Of a stretch of 64,000 bases of DNA, positions 7,802-16,693 are shown piece by piece. The DNA comes from Gordonia asplenii (GTDB lineage Bacteria > Actinomycetota > Actinomycetes > Mycobacteriales > Mycobacteriaceae), in contig NZ_JABBNB010000033.1 in assembly GCF_012933505.1 (NCBI RefSeq), positions 16,091 through 80,090 of the forward strand, given 5' to 3'. Numbering within the stretch: the first letter of the stretch is position 1; the number at the start of each line of letters is the position of its first letter. A program made the translations under genes and the position numbers. The notes beneath the pieces were generated by a model. It was not told where the DNA came from, searched no databases, and saw only the letters and a program-made list of their open reading frames with translations.

Positions 7802-9022
7802 ATGTCCACAGAACCGTCGGTAATCGTTGCCGGTGCCCGTACCCCGTTCGGCCGCCTGTTGGGGTCGTTGAAGGGACAGTCGGGGGTCGATCTCGGCGCG
7901 GTCGCCATCAAGGCCGCCGTCGAGCGTGCCGGGATCCCGGCCGAGGCCGTGGACTACGTCATCATGGGCCAGGTGCTGACTGCGGGCGCCGGACAGATGC
8001 CCGCACGTCAGGCCGCCATCAAGGCCGGCATCGGCTGGGACGTCCCCACCCTGACGATCAACAAGATGTGCCTGTCGGGCATCGACGCCATCGCCCTGGC
8101 CGACCAGCTGATCCGCGCCGGCGAATTCGACGTCGTGGTCGCCGGCGGCCAGGAGTCGATGACCCAGGCACCGCACGTGCTGCCCGGCAGCCGTGGCGGA
8201 TTCAAGTACGGCAACACCGAACTCGTCGACCACATGGCCTTCGACGGTCTGTGGGATGCCTTCACCGATCAGCCGATGGGTGCCCTGACCGAGCAGGGCA
8301 ACGACGTGGCGAGCGGAGCGGCGGGGGATGTCACGCGCGGCTTCACCCGGGCCGAGCAGGACGAGTTCGCGGCGCGCAGCCACACGCTGGCCGCGCAGGC
8401 GTGGAAGAACGGCGTATTCGCCGATGAGGTTGTGCCCGTCGAGATTCCGCAACGTAAGGGCGACCCGATCGTCTTCGCCGAGGATGAGGGCATTCGCGCC
8501 GACACCACCGCCGATTCGCTGTCCGGGCTGCGCCCGGCGTTCCGCAAGGACGGCACCATCACCGCGGGCAACTCCTCGCAGATCTCCGACGGCGCCGCGG
8601 CCGTCGTCGTGATGAGCAAGTCGAAGGCGCAGGAACTCGGCGTCGAGTGGCTGGCCGAGATCGGACCGCACGGCGTCGTCGCCGGACCGGATTCGTCGTT
8701 GCAGGCTCAGCCGGCCAATGCCATCGAAAAGGCTTGTGCGCGTGCCGGAATCGACCCCAAGGACCTCGACGTCGTCGAGATCAACGAGGCCTTCGCGGCG
8801 GTCGGGCTGGCCTCGACCAAGCAACTGGGCATCGATCCGGAGAAGGTCAACGTCAACGGCGGCGCCATCGCCCTGGGGCACCCGATCGGAACGTCGGGCG
8901 CTCGCATCACGCTGCACCTCGCGCTGGAGCTCAAGCGCCGTGGTGGAGGCGTCGGCGCGGCGGCACTGTGCGGCGCGGGCGGTCAGGGTGACGCGCTGAT
9001 CATCTCGGTGCCGAAGGCCTGA
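7802..9022 (+). CDS. fadA4: Acetyl-CoA C-acetyltransferase (thiolase)
   Basis: Condenses two acetyl-CoA to acetoacetyl-CoA or runs the reverse thiolysis. The 406-residue protein has the thiolase active-site Cys in NKMCLSGIDAI, the NEAFAAV motif, the catalytic His in GGAIALGHPIGTSGARI and the C-terminal Cys in CGAGGQGDALI. AAGGAG six bases upstream fixes ATG 7802. Synteny with the epimerase supports the fadA4 assignment. A strong terminator hairpin follows. Confidence 0.92.
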   Translation: MSTEPSVIVAGARTPFGRLLGSLKGQSGVDLGAVAIKAAVERAGIPAEAVDYVIMGQVLTAGAGQMPARQAAIKAGIGWDVPTLTINKMCLSGIDAIALADQLIRAGEFDVVVAGGQESMTQAPHVLPGSRGGFKYGNTELVDHMAFDGLWDAFTDQPMGALTEQGNDVASGAAGDVTRGFTRAEQDEFAARSHTLAAQAWKNGVFADEVVPVEIPQRKGDPIVFAEDEGIRADTTADSLSGLRPAFRKDGTITAGNSSQISDGAAAVVVMSKSKAQELGVEWLAEIGPHGVVAGPDSSLQAQPANAIEKACARAGIDPKDLDVVEINEAFAAVGLASTKQLGIDPEKVNVNGGAIALGHPIGTSGARITLHLALELKRRGGGVGAAALCGAGGQGDALIISVPKA

Positions 9023-9039
9023 TCGGTACAGCGCCGACG

Positions 9040-9074
9040 AGTGACCTCTACTACGATTTGTAGTAGAGGTCACT
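9040..9074 (+). terminator. Terminator hairpin after the thiolase
   Basis: Perfect 15-bp stem (AGTGACCTCTACTAC at 9040-9054, complement at 9060-9074) with loop GATTT, starting 18 bases after the thiolase stop and followed by TTCGTC. Confidence 0.85.
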
Positions 9075-9087
9075 TTCGTCATGCACA

Positions 9088-9456
9088 ATGGAGCCCATGC
9101 AGCTTTTCGATCTCAGCACCCCGGCCAAGAGATTCCGGTTCGTCGCCGTCGCCGAAGCCATCACCTGGCTCGCGTTGCTGATCGCGATGTTCTTCAAATG
9201 GGTGCTCGGCCACGACGCCGCCGTTCGTATCCCCGGCATGGTGCACGGAATCGTGTTCGTGGTGTTCGTCGTCGTCGCGCTGCTGACCGCACGGGCCCTC
9301 AAATGGAACCTGGTCGTGACCGGACTGGCGCTCGTCTCCTCGATTCCGCCGTTCGGCACCCTCGTCTTCGAGTGGTGGGCCGCCCGCAACGGCCATCTGG
9401 CGGAACTGTCGGTCTCCGCACCCGCCGACGACGACTCCACCCCGGTCGCCGCCTGA
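9088..9456 (+). CDS. DUF3817 family small membrane protein
   Basis: 122 residues with three to four hydrophobic segments and the DUF3817 pattern (FRFVAVAEAITWLALLIAMFFK...GMVHGIVFVVFVVVAL...FEWW). Function unknown. The start may be the Met at 9088 or the Met at 9097. A paralogue lies at 51555-51917. It is separated from the MFS gene by 22 bases and may be cotranscribed with it. Confidence 0.85.
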   Translation: MEPMQLFDLSTPAKRFRFVAVAEAITWLALLIAMFFKWVLGHDAAVRIPGMVHGIVFVVFVVVALLTARALKWNLVVTGLALVSSIPPFGTLVFEWWAARNGHLAELSVSAPADDDSTPVAA

Positions 9457-9478
9457 CTCACCTCGTACCCTTGGGCGA

Positions 9479-10675
9479 GTGACAACTCGCATCGACGCCG
9501 CGCTGACCCGTTCGCGAATCGCGGTCGCAGTCGTCTTCGCCCTCAACGGATTTCTGGCCGCGATGCTGGTCGCCCACATCCCGGTCATCACCGCCCGCAC
9601 CGGCGTCACACACGAGACGCTGGGCGGGCTCTTGTTGTTGACGGGCGCGTCGGCGTTCGTCGGTATGCAGGTGTGCGGGCCGCTCATCGACAGATTCGGG
9701 TCGCGGCCGCTGACGATCATCGCCGTGGTGACCCTCGCCGCGGCGATCTTCGGTCCGGTCCTGGCGACCGGTACTTCGACGCTCGCGCCGGCGGTGATGC
9801 TCTTCGGCTTCGCCAACGGCAGCCTCGACGTATCGATGAATTCGCAGGCCGTGGCCGTGGAACAGGCCTATGACCGTCCTATCATGTCCGCCTTCCACGC
9901 ATACTTCTCGGTCGGCAGCATGGTTGGATCGGCGATCATCGCGCTGACCCTGTGGCTCGACGTCGGGGTGGTCGCCACCGTCGCGGGCGCGGCCGTGTTC
10001 GGAGTGATCGTGCTCGCGGTCGTCGCCCGCGACCTCACCGTCGCCGACGTCGCCGCGCGGACGGGCGCCGGACACACCGAACCGAAGCGACGATGGTGGC
10101 ACAGCATCGATCGGTTCCGGTTCGTCGTCCTGGCAACAGTGGCGTTCGCGCTGATGCTGGCCGAGGGCACCGCCTACGACTGGTCGGCGTTGCAGGTGGT
10201 CGAGACCTTCGGCGTCCCCGACGCCACCGGCGCGATCGCCTTCTTCGCCTTCAGCGTCGCGATGACCGCGACCCGCTTCGTCATCGACCCGATCGCGGCG
10301 TCGATCGGCCCGGCGAAGGTGGTCCGCATCGGCGCCACGATCGGCGCGGTGGGGATGACGATGGTCGTGCTGTCCCCGGCGCCCTGGGTCGCCGTCTGCG
10401 GATGGCTGGTCTTCGGTGGCGGCCTGGCCGGCGGCATCCCGCAGATCTTCACCGCGGCGGGCAATCTCTCGCCGGTGTCGTCGGGGCAGGTGATGTCGGC
10501 CGTGGTCGGGTGCGGGTATCTGGGCATGCTGGCCGGGCCCGCCGTCGTCGGATTCTTGAGCCATTCGACGTCGTTGGCGTCGGCGCTTGCGGTGGTCATT
10601 GTTGCGCTCGCCCTCGCGCTGGTCGGCGCGGGCCAGGTCAATCGACGTTCGTCGGTGGCGGCCGAGCCGCGGTAG
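9479..10675 (+). CDS. MFS transporter
   Basis: A 398-residue membrane protein with about 12 hydrophobic segments. Motif-A-like DRFGSRPL follows the second helix and PLIDRFGSR is well preserved. It resembles the YbjJ-type inner-membrane MFS subgroup. Substrate unknown. The start is GTG 9479. Confidence 0.85.
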   Translation: MTTRIDAALTRSRIAVAVVFALNGFLAAMLVAHIPVITARTGVTHETLGGLLLLTGASAFVGMQVCGPLIDRFGSRPLTIIAVVTLAAAIFGPVLATGTSTLAPAVMLFGFANGSLDVSMNSQAVAVEQAYDRPIMSAFHAYFSVGSMVGSAIIALTLWLDVGVVATVAGAAVFGVIVLAVVARDLTVADVAARTGAGHTEPKRRWWHSIDRFRFVVLATVAFALMLAEGTAYDWSALQVVETFGVPDATGAIAFFAFSVAMTATRFVIDPIAASIGPAKVVRIGATIGAVGMTMVVLSPAPWVAVCGWLVFGGGLAGGIPQIFTAAGNLSPVSSGQVMSAVVGCGYLGMLAGPAVVGFLSHSTSLASALAVVIVALALALVGAGQVNRRSSVAAEPR

Positions 10676-10796
10676 CCCGCGTCCAGTCGGCCGGCCGCGA
10701 CGGCCCGGGTCTCGTCGAGTTGAGTTCGCATAGGGAACGCGGGATCAGCCCGTGGCCGATGACGCCACATTGCGACCCCGTGACACACTGGTAGGC

Positions 10797-11759
10797 GTGA
10801 GCAGACCTCAGAGTCGGCAGGCCGCTGCACAGCAGGCCGCCGCTGCAGTAGCCATGGCCGGTGCGGTTGATCTCGCAGTCCTCAAGGAGCGGGCCGACGC
10901 TGCGCGCGCGCAGGCCGCGCGCCCGGCCACCGGTCCGGCGGGTCCCGGCGAGGCACCGTCGGGTGCGGCGTTGGGGCCGGCCGTCGTCGAAGTGACCGAA
11001 GCCAACTTCGAGGCCGATGTCCTGACTCGCTCGAGGCAACAACTCGTCGTCGTCGTGCTGTGGTCGGCACGCAGCCCGGTGACCGCGCAGCTGGTGCAGG
11101 TGCTGGCCGGTCAGGCGCAGCAATCGGGCGGCCGGTGGGCGCTGGCCGCCGTCGACGCCGACACCAGTCCGCGCATCGTGCAGGCATTCCAAGCGCAGGG
11201 TGTGCCGTTGGTCATCGCGATCGCCCACGGGCGGCCGGTCGCCGAGTTCGAGGGACGCTCGGAACAGGAACTCGCCGACTGGATCGACTCGATTCTGTCG
11301 CAGATCGGGCACACCCTGACCGGCGGCGGTCCGGCGGAAGCCGACGAGCCCGAGGAAGTGGATCCCCGGATGCTCGACGCCGAGGCGAAACTCGACGCGG
11401 GGGACTACGACGGCGCACTCGCCGTCTATCGTGACATCCTCGCGGCCGAGCCGGACAACGACGAAGTGGCGGCACTGATCCGCAACATCGAATTCATGTC
11501 GCGCGCCGACGCTCACGACGATTCGGTTCTCGACAGCGCCCCCGACGATGTCGACGGACAACTCGCCGCCGCCGACAAATTGCTGCTCGCACAGCAGCCG
11601 GAAGAAGCCTTCGACCGCATCATCACCGCCATCAAACTCAGTGCCGGCGACCACCGGACCAAGGCGCGCACCCGGCTGCTCGAACTGTTCGAATTGTTCG
11701 ACGCCGCAGAACCTTTCGTAGTTGCGGCGCGGCGGAAACTGGCAGCCGCGCTGTATTAG
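10797..11759 (+). CDS. Thioredoxin-fold/TPR-like protein without CxxC (CnoX/YbbN-like)
   Basis: 320 residues. Residues about 60-165 are a thioredoxin fold (VVEVTEANFEADVL...VVVVLWSARSPVTAQL...LAAVDADTSPRIVQAFQAQGVPLVI). The usual CxxC site reads SARS, so it cannot do disulfide exchange. The C-terminal half (about 190-320) is a helical tetratricopeptide-like region. This architecture is that of CnoX-type chaperedoxins and of Rv1324. GTG 10797 is preferred over the in-frame upstream ATG because homologues start near SRPQSRQ. Confidence 0.82.
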   Translation: MSRPQSRQAAAQQAAAAVAMAGAVDLAVLKERADAARAQAARPATGPAGPGEAPSGAALGPAVVEVTEANFEADVLTRSRQQLVVVVLWSARSPVTAQLVQVLAGQAQQSGGRWALAAVDADTSPRIVQAFQAQGVPLVIAIAHGRPVAEFEGRSEQELADWIDSILSQIGHTLTGGGPAEADEPEEVDPRMLDAEAKLDAGDYDGALAVYRDILAAEPDNDEVAALIRNIEFMSRADAHDDSVLDSAPDDVDGQLAAADKLLLAQQPEEAFDRIITAIKLSAGDHRTKARTRLLELFELFDAAEPFVVAARRKLAAALY

Positions 11760-11813
11760 ATTTTGCGGCCTTGTCGGGCTTCGCTGACCGGCGCTGTTCG
11801 CTTCGTCGTCGTG

Positions 11814-11872
11814 GCGCTTTCGGCGGCCGAGGGTTGCTGGTCTGGGTAGTGGCAAGGTGCCGCCGAAAGCGC
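11814..11872. repeat. Long inverted repeat upstream of the UvrA-like gene
   Basis: Perfect 14-bp arms (GCGCTTTCGGCGGC at 11814-11827, complement at 11859-11872) separated by 31 bases, in a 242-bp non-coding gap. It lies 55 bases past the preceding stop and 130 bases before the next start. It could be a terminator, a leader hairpin or a dispersed element. Confidence 0.55.
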
Positions 11873-12001
11873 GACTCCTCCTCGTTCCACAGCGCCGACG
11901 CTTCGCCCGGGCCGCAGCCGAGGAAACACCCGCCACCCACCGCGCCGAATCGGTCAGGAATGGAGAAGTGTCGGCCGTCGAAGACCGATAGCCTTGTCGG
12001 C

Positions 12002-14371
12002 ATGAATCCGAGCCCGCAGCCGCATCTCGCCGACAGTCACGACATGATCCGCGTGTACGGCGCACGCGAGAACAACCTCAAGAACGTCAGCGTCGAAATT
12101 CCCAAGCGCCGCCTCACCGTGTTCACCGGCGTATCCGGATCGGGGAAGAGTTCGCTGGTCTTCGGTACCATCGCCGCCGAGTCGCAGCGCATGATCAACG
12201 AGACCTACAGCGCGTTCATCCAGGGCTTCATGCCGACTCTCGCCCGCCCCGACGTCGACGTTCTCGACGGGCTCACCACGGCGATCACCGTGAGTCAGGA
12301 GCGCATGGGCGCCGACCCCCGCTCGACGTTGGGCACCGCCACCGACGCGAACGCGATGCTGCGCATCCTGTTCAGCCGCCTGGGCGATCCGTACATCGGC
12401 TCACCGCAAGCCTTTTCGTTCAACGTCGCGTCGGTCAGCGGAGCCGGCGCGGTCACGGTCGAGAAGGCTGGTCGCACCGTCAAGGAACGTCGGAGCTTCA
12501 ATCTTGTCGGCGGCATGTGCCCGCGCTGCGAGGGGCGTGGCGCGGTCTCCGACTTCGACCTCAGCGCGCTCTACGACGACACCAAGTCGTTGAACGACGG
12601 CGCGCTCACCATCCCGGGCTATTCGATGGAGGGGTGGCACGGCCGCATCTTCCGCGGCTGTGGCTTCTTCGACCCCGACAAGCCGATCAAACGCTTCACC
12701 AAGCGCGAGTTGAACGATCTGCTCTACAAGGAGGCGACCAAGATCAAGGTCGAGGGCATCAACCTGACATACCTCGGTCTGATCCCCGCCATTCAGAAGT
12801 CCTTCCTGTCGAAGGATCGTGAGGCGATGCAGCCGCACATCCGTGCGTTCGTCGACCGTGCGATCACGTTCACCACCTGCCCCGAATGCGAGGGAACGCG
12901 GCTGACCGAGGGAGCGCGGTCGTCGAAGATCGCCGGGAAGTCGATCGCCGACGCGTGCGCGATGCAGATCTCCGACCTCGCCGACTGGGTTCGCGACCTC
13001 GACGAACCGTCGGTCGGCCCGCTGCTGGAGAACCTCCAGCGCACTCTGGACTCCTTCGTCGAGATCGGGTTGGGTTACCTGTCCCTGGAACGGCCCGCCG
13101 GTACGCTCTCCGGTGGAGAAGCCCAGCGCACCAAGCTGATTCGACATCTGGGATCGTCGCTCACCGACGTCACCTATGTCTTCGACGAGCCGACGATCGG
13201 ACTCCACCCGCACGACATCGCCCGCATGAACAACCTGCTCTATGCCTTGCGCGACAAGGGAAACACGGTGTTGGTGGTCGAACACAAGCCGGAGACGATC
13301 CTCATCGCCGACCATGTCGTCGACCTCGGTCCGGGTGCCGGATCAGGCGGCGGCACAATATGTTTCGAAGGTACCGTCGAGGAGTTGCGGGCCAGCGACA
13401 CGGTGACCGGACGACACCTCGACGACCGCGCCGGGCTCAAGTCCGACGTCCGAACGGCCAATGGGGCCTTGGAGATTCGCGGCGCGAACGCAAATAACCT
13501 GCGCGACGTCGACGTCGACATCCCGCTCGGCGTACTCACCGTCGTGACCGGGGTCGCGGGGTCGGGCAAGAGTTCCCTAATCCACGGATCGTTCGCGAAG
13601 TCCGGCGACGTCGTGTCCATCGATCAAGGCGCCATCAAGGGGTCGCGACGCAGCAACCCGGCGACGTATTCCGGGCTGCTCGAACCCATCCGCAAGGCAT
13701 TTGCGAAGGAGAACGGCGTGAAACCCGCGCTGTTCAGCGCGAATTCGGAAGGAGCCTGCCCCGCCTGCAAGGGCGCTGGCGTCATCTACACCGACCTCGG
13801 AATCATGGCCGGCATGTCGACGGTGTGCGAGCAGTGCGAGGGCAAGCGGTTCGACGCCTCCGTGCTCGACTACACCTTCGGCGGCCGCGACATCAGCGAG
13901 GTGCTCGGCATGTCGGTGGCGCAGGCGCACGAGTTCTTCGGCGCGGGGGAGTCGAAAATTCTTGCGGCGCATAAGATTCTCGGCCACCTCGTCGACGTCG
14001 GGTTGGGCTACCTCACCATCGGGCAGCCCCTGACCACACTGTCCGGCGGCGAACGTCAGCGACTGAAGCTGGCGACGCATCTCGGCGACAAGGGCGGCGT
14101 GTACGTACTCGACGAACCGACGACCGGCCTGCACCTCGCCGACGTCGAGAACCTGCTGAGTCTTCTGGACCGCATCGTCGACGCCGGTAAGACGGTGATC
14201 GTCATCGAGCACCATCAGGCGGTCATGGCCCACGCGGACTGGATCATCGACCTCGGGCCCGGCGCCGGCCACGACGGCGGCACGGTGGTGTTCGAGGGCA
14301 CGCCGACCGAGCTGGTCGCCGACGGATCCACACTGACCGCCGAGCACCTGGCCGCGTACGTCGGCGGGTAG
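12002..14371 (+). CDS. UvrA-like ABC ATPase (UvrA2/DrrC type)
   Basis: 789 residues, shorter than housekeeping UvrA (about 950). It has two ABC ATPase halves, each with Walker A (GVSGSGKSS, GVAGSGKSS) and signature (LSGGEAQR, LSGGERQR), and zinc-binding CxxC pairs (CPRCEGRG, CPECEGTR, CPACKGAG, CEQCEGKR). The length is that of UvrA paralogues such as DrrC of anthracycline producers, linked to drug resistance or special DNA lesions rather than general repair. The frame is open 77 codons upstream, but ATG 12002 gives the family start. Confidence 0.87.
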   Translation: MNPSPQPHLADSHDMIRVYGARENNLKNVSVEIPKRRLTVFTGVSGSGKSSLVFGTIAAESQRMINETYSAFIQGFMPTLARPDVDVLDGLTTAITVSQERMGADPRSTLGTATDANAMLRILFSRLGDPYIGSPQAFSFNVASVSGAGAVTVEKAGRTVKERRSFNLVGGMCPRCEGRGAVSDFDLSALYDDTKSLNDGALTIPGYSMEGWHGRIFRGCGFFDPDKPIKRFTKRELNDLLYKEATKIKVEGINLTYLGLIPAIQKSFLSKDREAMQPHIRAFVDRAITFTTCPECEGTRLTEGARSSKIAGKSIADACAMQISDLADWVRDLDEPSVGPLLENLQRTLDSFVEIGLGYLSLERPAGTLSGGEAQRTKLIRHLGSSLTDVTYVFDEPTIGLHPHDIARMNNLLYALRDKGNTVLVVEHKPETILIADHVVDLGPGAGSGGGTICFEGTVEELRASDTVTGRHLDDRAGLKSDVRTANGALEIRGANANNLRDVDVDIPLGVLTVVTGVAGSGKSSLIHGSFAKSGDVVSIDQGAIKGSRRSNPATYSGLLEPIRKAFAKENGVKPALFSANSEGACPACKGAGVIYTDLGIMAGMSTVCEQCEGKRFDASVLDYTFGGRDISEVLGMSVAQAHEFFGAGESKILAAHKILGHLVDVGLGYLTIGQPLTTLSGGERQRLKLATHLGDKGGVYVLDEPTTGLHLADVENLLSLLDRIVDAGKTVIVIEHHQAVMAHADWIIDLGPGAGHDGGTVVFEGTPTELVADGSTLTAEHLAAYVGG

Positions 14372-14380
14372 CCGCGCATT

Positions 14381-14437
14381 TCCGACACGGCGGCTCAGCA
14401 CCCGTCCAGCGGGCAGGATCTGAGCCGTGGTGTCGGA
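14381..14437. terminator. Bidirectional terminator between the UvrA-like gene and glgB
   Basis: 18-base arms (14381-14398 and 14420-14437) match at 16 positions, with an inner CCCG/CGGG hairpin in the loop. They lie in the 83-bp gap between convergent genes. Confidence 0.7.
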
Positions 14438-14454
14438 TATCCGCCCGGCCCGGG

Positions 14455-16689
14455 CTACTCGGCGGCGGCCTTCGCCGGTGCCAACCAGACTGCCGAGTTG
14501 GCCGGCAGCATCACCGACGCCGACGCCGGACGGCCGTGCCAGGGTTCCGCTGTGGCGGTCACTTCGCCCAGGTTGCCCCGACCCGCGCCGGCGTACGCCT
14601 GCGCGTCGGTGTTGAGCACCTCGGTCCACGCGCCGACGCTCGGCAGGCCAACCTTGTACTCCGACCGATCCGAACCGGAGAAGTTGAAGATGCAGGCCAC
14701 CACGGAACCGTCGCTGCCGTAGCGCAGGAAGCTGATGACGTTGTTGGCGGTGTCGTTGGCGTCGATCCACGAATAGCCTTGCGGCGTCGTGTCCTGGCTG
14801 TAGAGCGCGGGCGAGTCGCGGTAGACGCGGTTCAGGTCGGTCACCAATGTCGCTATGCCTGAATGCAATTCACCTTCCCAGCCGCTGCGCGTGTCCCAGT
14901 CGAGGCTGCGGTCGTCGGCCCACTCGCGTGCCTGCCCGAACTCCTGACCCATGAACAGCAGTTGCTTGCCGGGATGAGACCACATGTACGCCAAGAAGAT
15001 TCGCACACCCGACGCCTTGGCGAAGGAGTCGCCGGGCATCCGGGTCCACAGCGTTCCCTTGCCGTGTACCACCTCGTCGTGCGAGATCGGCAGTACGAAG
15101 TTCTCGCTCCAGGCGTACATCAGCGAGAAGGTGATCTCGTGGTGGTGGAAGCTGCGATGAACCTGATCGCGACCGAGGTAACCGAGAGTGTCGTGCATCC
15201 AGCCCATGTTCCACTTCAGGCTGAAACCGAGACCGCCGAGTGAGGTGTCGCGCGTGACGCCGGGCCACGACGTCGACTCCTCGGCGACGGTCACCACACC
15301 CGGGAAGTGTTTGTGCACAGTGGCATTCATCTCCTGGAGGAACTGCACCGCCTCCAGGTTCTCGCGGCCACCGTGGATGTTGGGGGTCCACTGTCCTTCG
15401 GCGCGTGAGTAATCCAGATACAGCATCGCCGCCACGGCGTCGACGCGCAGTCCGTCGATGTGGAATTCCTCGATCCAGTACAGCGCGTTGGCGACCAGGA
15501 AGTTACGTACTTCCGCTCGACCGAAGTTGAAAATGTATGTGCCCCAGTCGAGTTGCTCGCCGCGCTGCGGGTCGCTGTGTTCGTAGAGTGCGGTGCCGTC
15601 GAACCGTGCCAAGGCCCAGTCGTCCTTGGGGAAATGCGCGGGCACCCAGTCCACCAGCACCGAGATGCCGCGTGAGTGCAGGTGATCGACGAGGTAGCGG
15701 AAGTCGTCCGGGGTGCCGAAACGGGCCGTCGGCGCGTAGTACGAGGTCACCTGATAGCCCCACGACCCGCCGAACGGGTGCTCGGCCACCGGCAGGAATT
15801 CGACATGGGTGAAGCCCAGTTCGGTGACGTAGTCGGCCAATTCGACGGCGAGTTGGCGGTAGTCCAGACCGATCCGCCACGAGCCCAGGTGTACCTCGTA
15901 CACGCTCATCGCCTCCGCGGTGGGCGTCGACGCCGTGCGTTTGGTCACCCATTCGTCGTCGGACCAGGTGAACTCCGAACTGTCGATCACCGACGTCGTC
16001 GACGGCGGCGTCATGGTGCGCCGTGCCATCGGGTCGGCCTTGTCGCGCACGACGCCGTCCGCTCCGTGGATGCGGAACTTGTAGGCGTCGCCCACCTGCA
16101 GGTCGGGGATGAAGATCTCCCAGACTCCGGTGGACCCCAGCGATCGCATCGGGAACATGCGGCCCGACCAGTTGTCGAAGTCGCCGATCACGGTGACGCC
16201 GTACGCATTCGGCGCCCACACCGAGAACGACACACCGTGCACGGCACCGTCGGGCATCTCGTAGTTGTGCAATCGCGCGCCGAGCACCTCCCACAGCCGC
16301 TCGTGACGCCCCTCGGAGATCAGGTGCGTGTCGATCTCGCCGAGTGACGGCATGAATCGATACGGGTCGGCGACGGTGAATTCCCTTGTGCCACCGGCAC
16401 CGTCGTCGTAGGCGACTCGGTACCGGTAGTCGATCAGGTTCTCGATCGGCACCGCCCCGACGAACAGATCGGGCGTCTGTTGCGTCATCGGATAGTCGAC
16501 GCCGCCGATGACGGCGGTCACCGACACGGCGTCGGGCCGCAGTACGCGCAGGATGGTGTGCCCGGGCGTCGGGTGGGCGCCGAGGAAGGCGTGCGGATCG
16601 TGATGCGTCAGTGCCACAAGGCGATTGAGGTCGTGTTCGGGCGCGTTCGCGTTGACCGTGTCGCCGGTCGTGGGGTTCTCGTCAGTCAT
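14455..16689 (-). CDS. glgB: 1,4-alpha-glucan branching enzyme GlgB
   Basis: Introduces alpha-1,6 branches into glycogen-like alpha-glucan. The 744-residue protein has an N-terminal CBM48/E-set region (about 1-220), the GH13 barrel with the DGLRVDAV nucleophile Asp, acid Glu in AEESTSWPG and the SHDEVVHGKG motif, and a C-terminal beta domain. It starts 4 bases after the glgE stop, so the two form an operon. GlgE extends maltose units from maltose-1-phosphate and GlgB branches the product. Confidence 0.95.
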   Translation of the reverse strand: MTDENPTTGDTVNANAPEHDLNRLVALTHHDPHAFLGAHPTPGHTILRVLRPDAVSVTAVIGGVDYPMTQQTPDLFVGAVPIENLIDYRYRVAYDDGAGGTREFTVADPYRFMPSLGEIDTHLISEGRHERLWEVLGARLHNYEMPDGAVHGVSFSVWAPNAYGVTVIGDFDNWSGRMFPMRSLGSTGVWEIFIPDLQVGDAYKFRIHGADGVVRDKADPMARRTMTPPSTTSVIDSSEFTWSDDEWVTKRTASTPTAEAMSVYEVHLGSWRIGLDYRQLAVELADYVTELGFTHVEFLPVAEHPFGGSWGYQVTSYYAPTARFGTPDDFRYLVDHLHSRGISVLVDWVPAHFPKDDWALARFDGTALYEHSDPQRGEQLDWGTYIFNFGRAEVRNFLVANALYWIEEFHIDGLRVDAVAAMLYLDYSRAEGQWTPNIHGGRENLEAVQFLQEMNATVHKHFPGVVTVAEESTSWPGVTRDTSLGGLGFSLKWNMGWMHDTLGYLGRDQVHRSFHHHEITFSLMYAWSENFVLPISHDEVVHGKGTLWTRMPGDSFAKASGVRIFLAYMWSHPGKQLLFMGQEFGQAREWADDRSLDWDTRSGWEGELHSGIATLVTDLNRVYRDSPALYSQDTTPQGYSWIDANDTANNVISFLRYGSDGSVVACIFNFSGSDRSEYKVGLPSVGAWTEVLNTDAQAYAGAGRGNLGEVTATAEPWHGRPASASVMLPANSAVWLAPAKAAAE

Positions 16690-16693
16690 CTCT

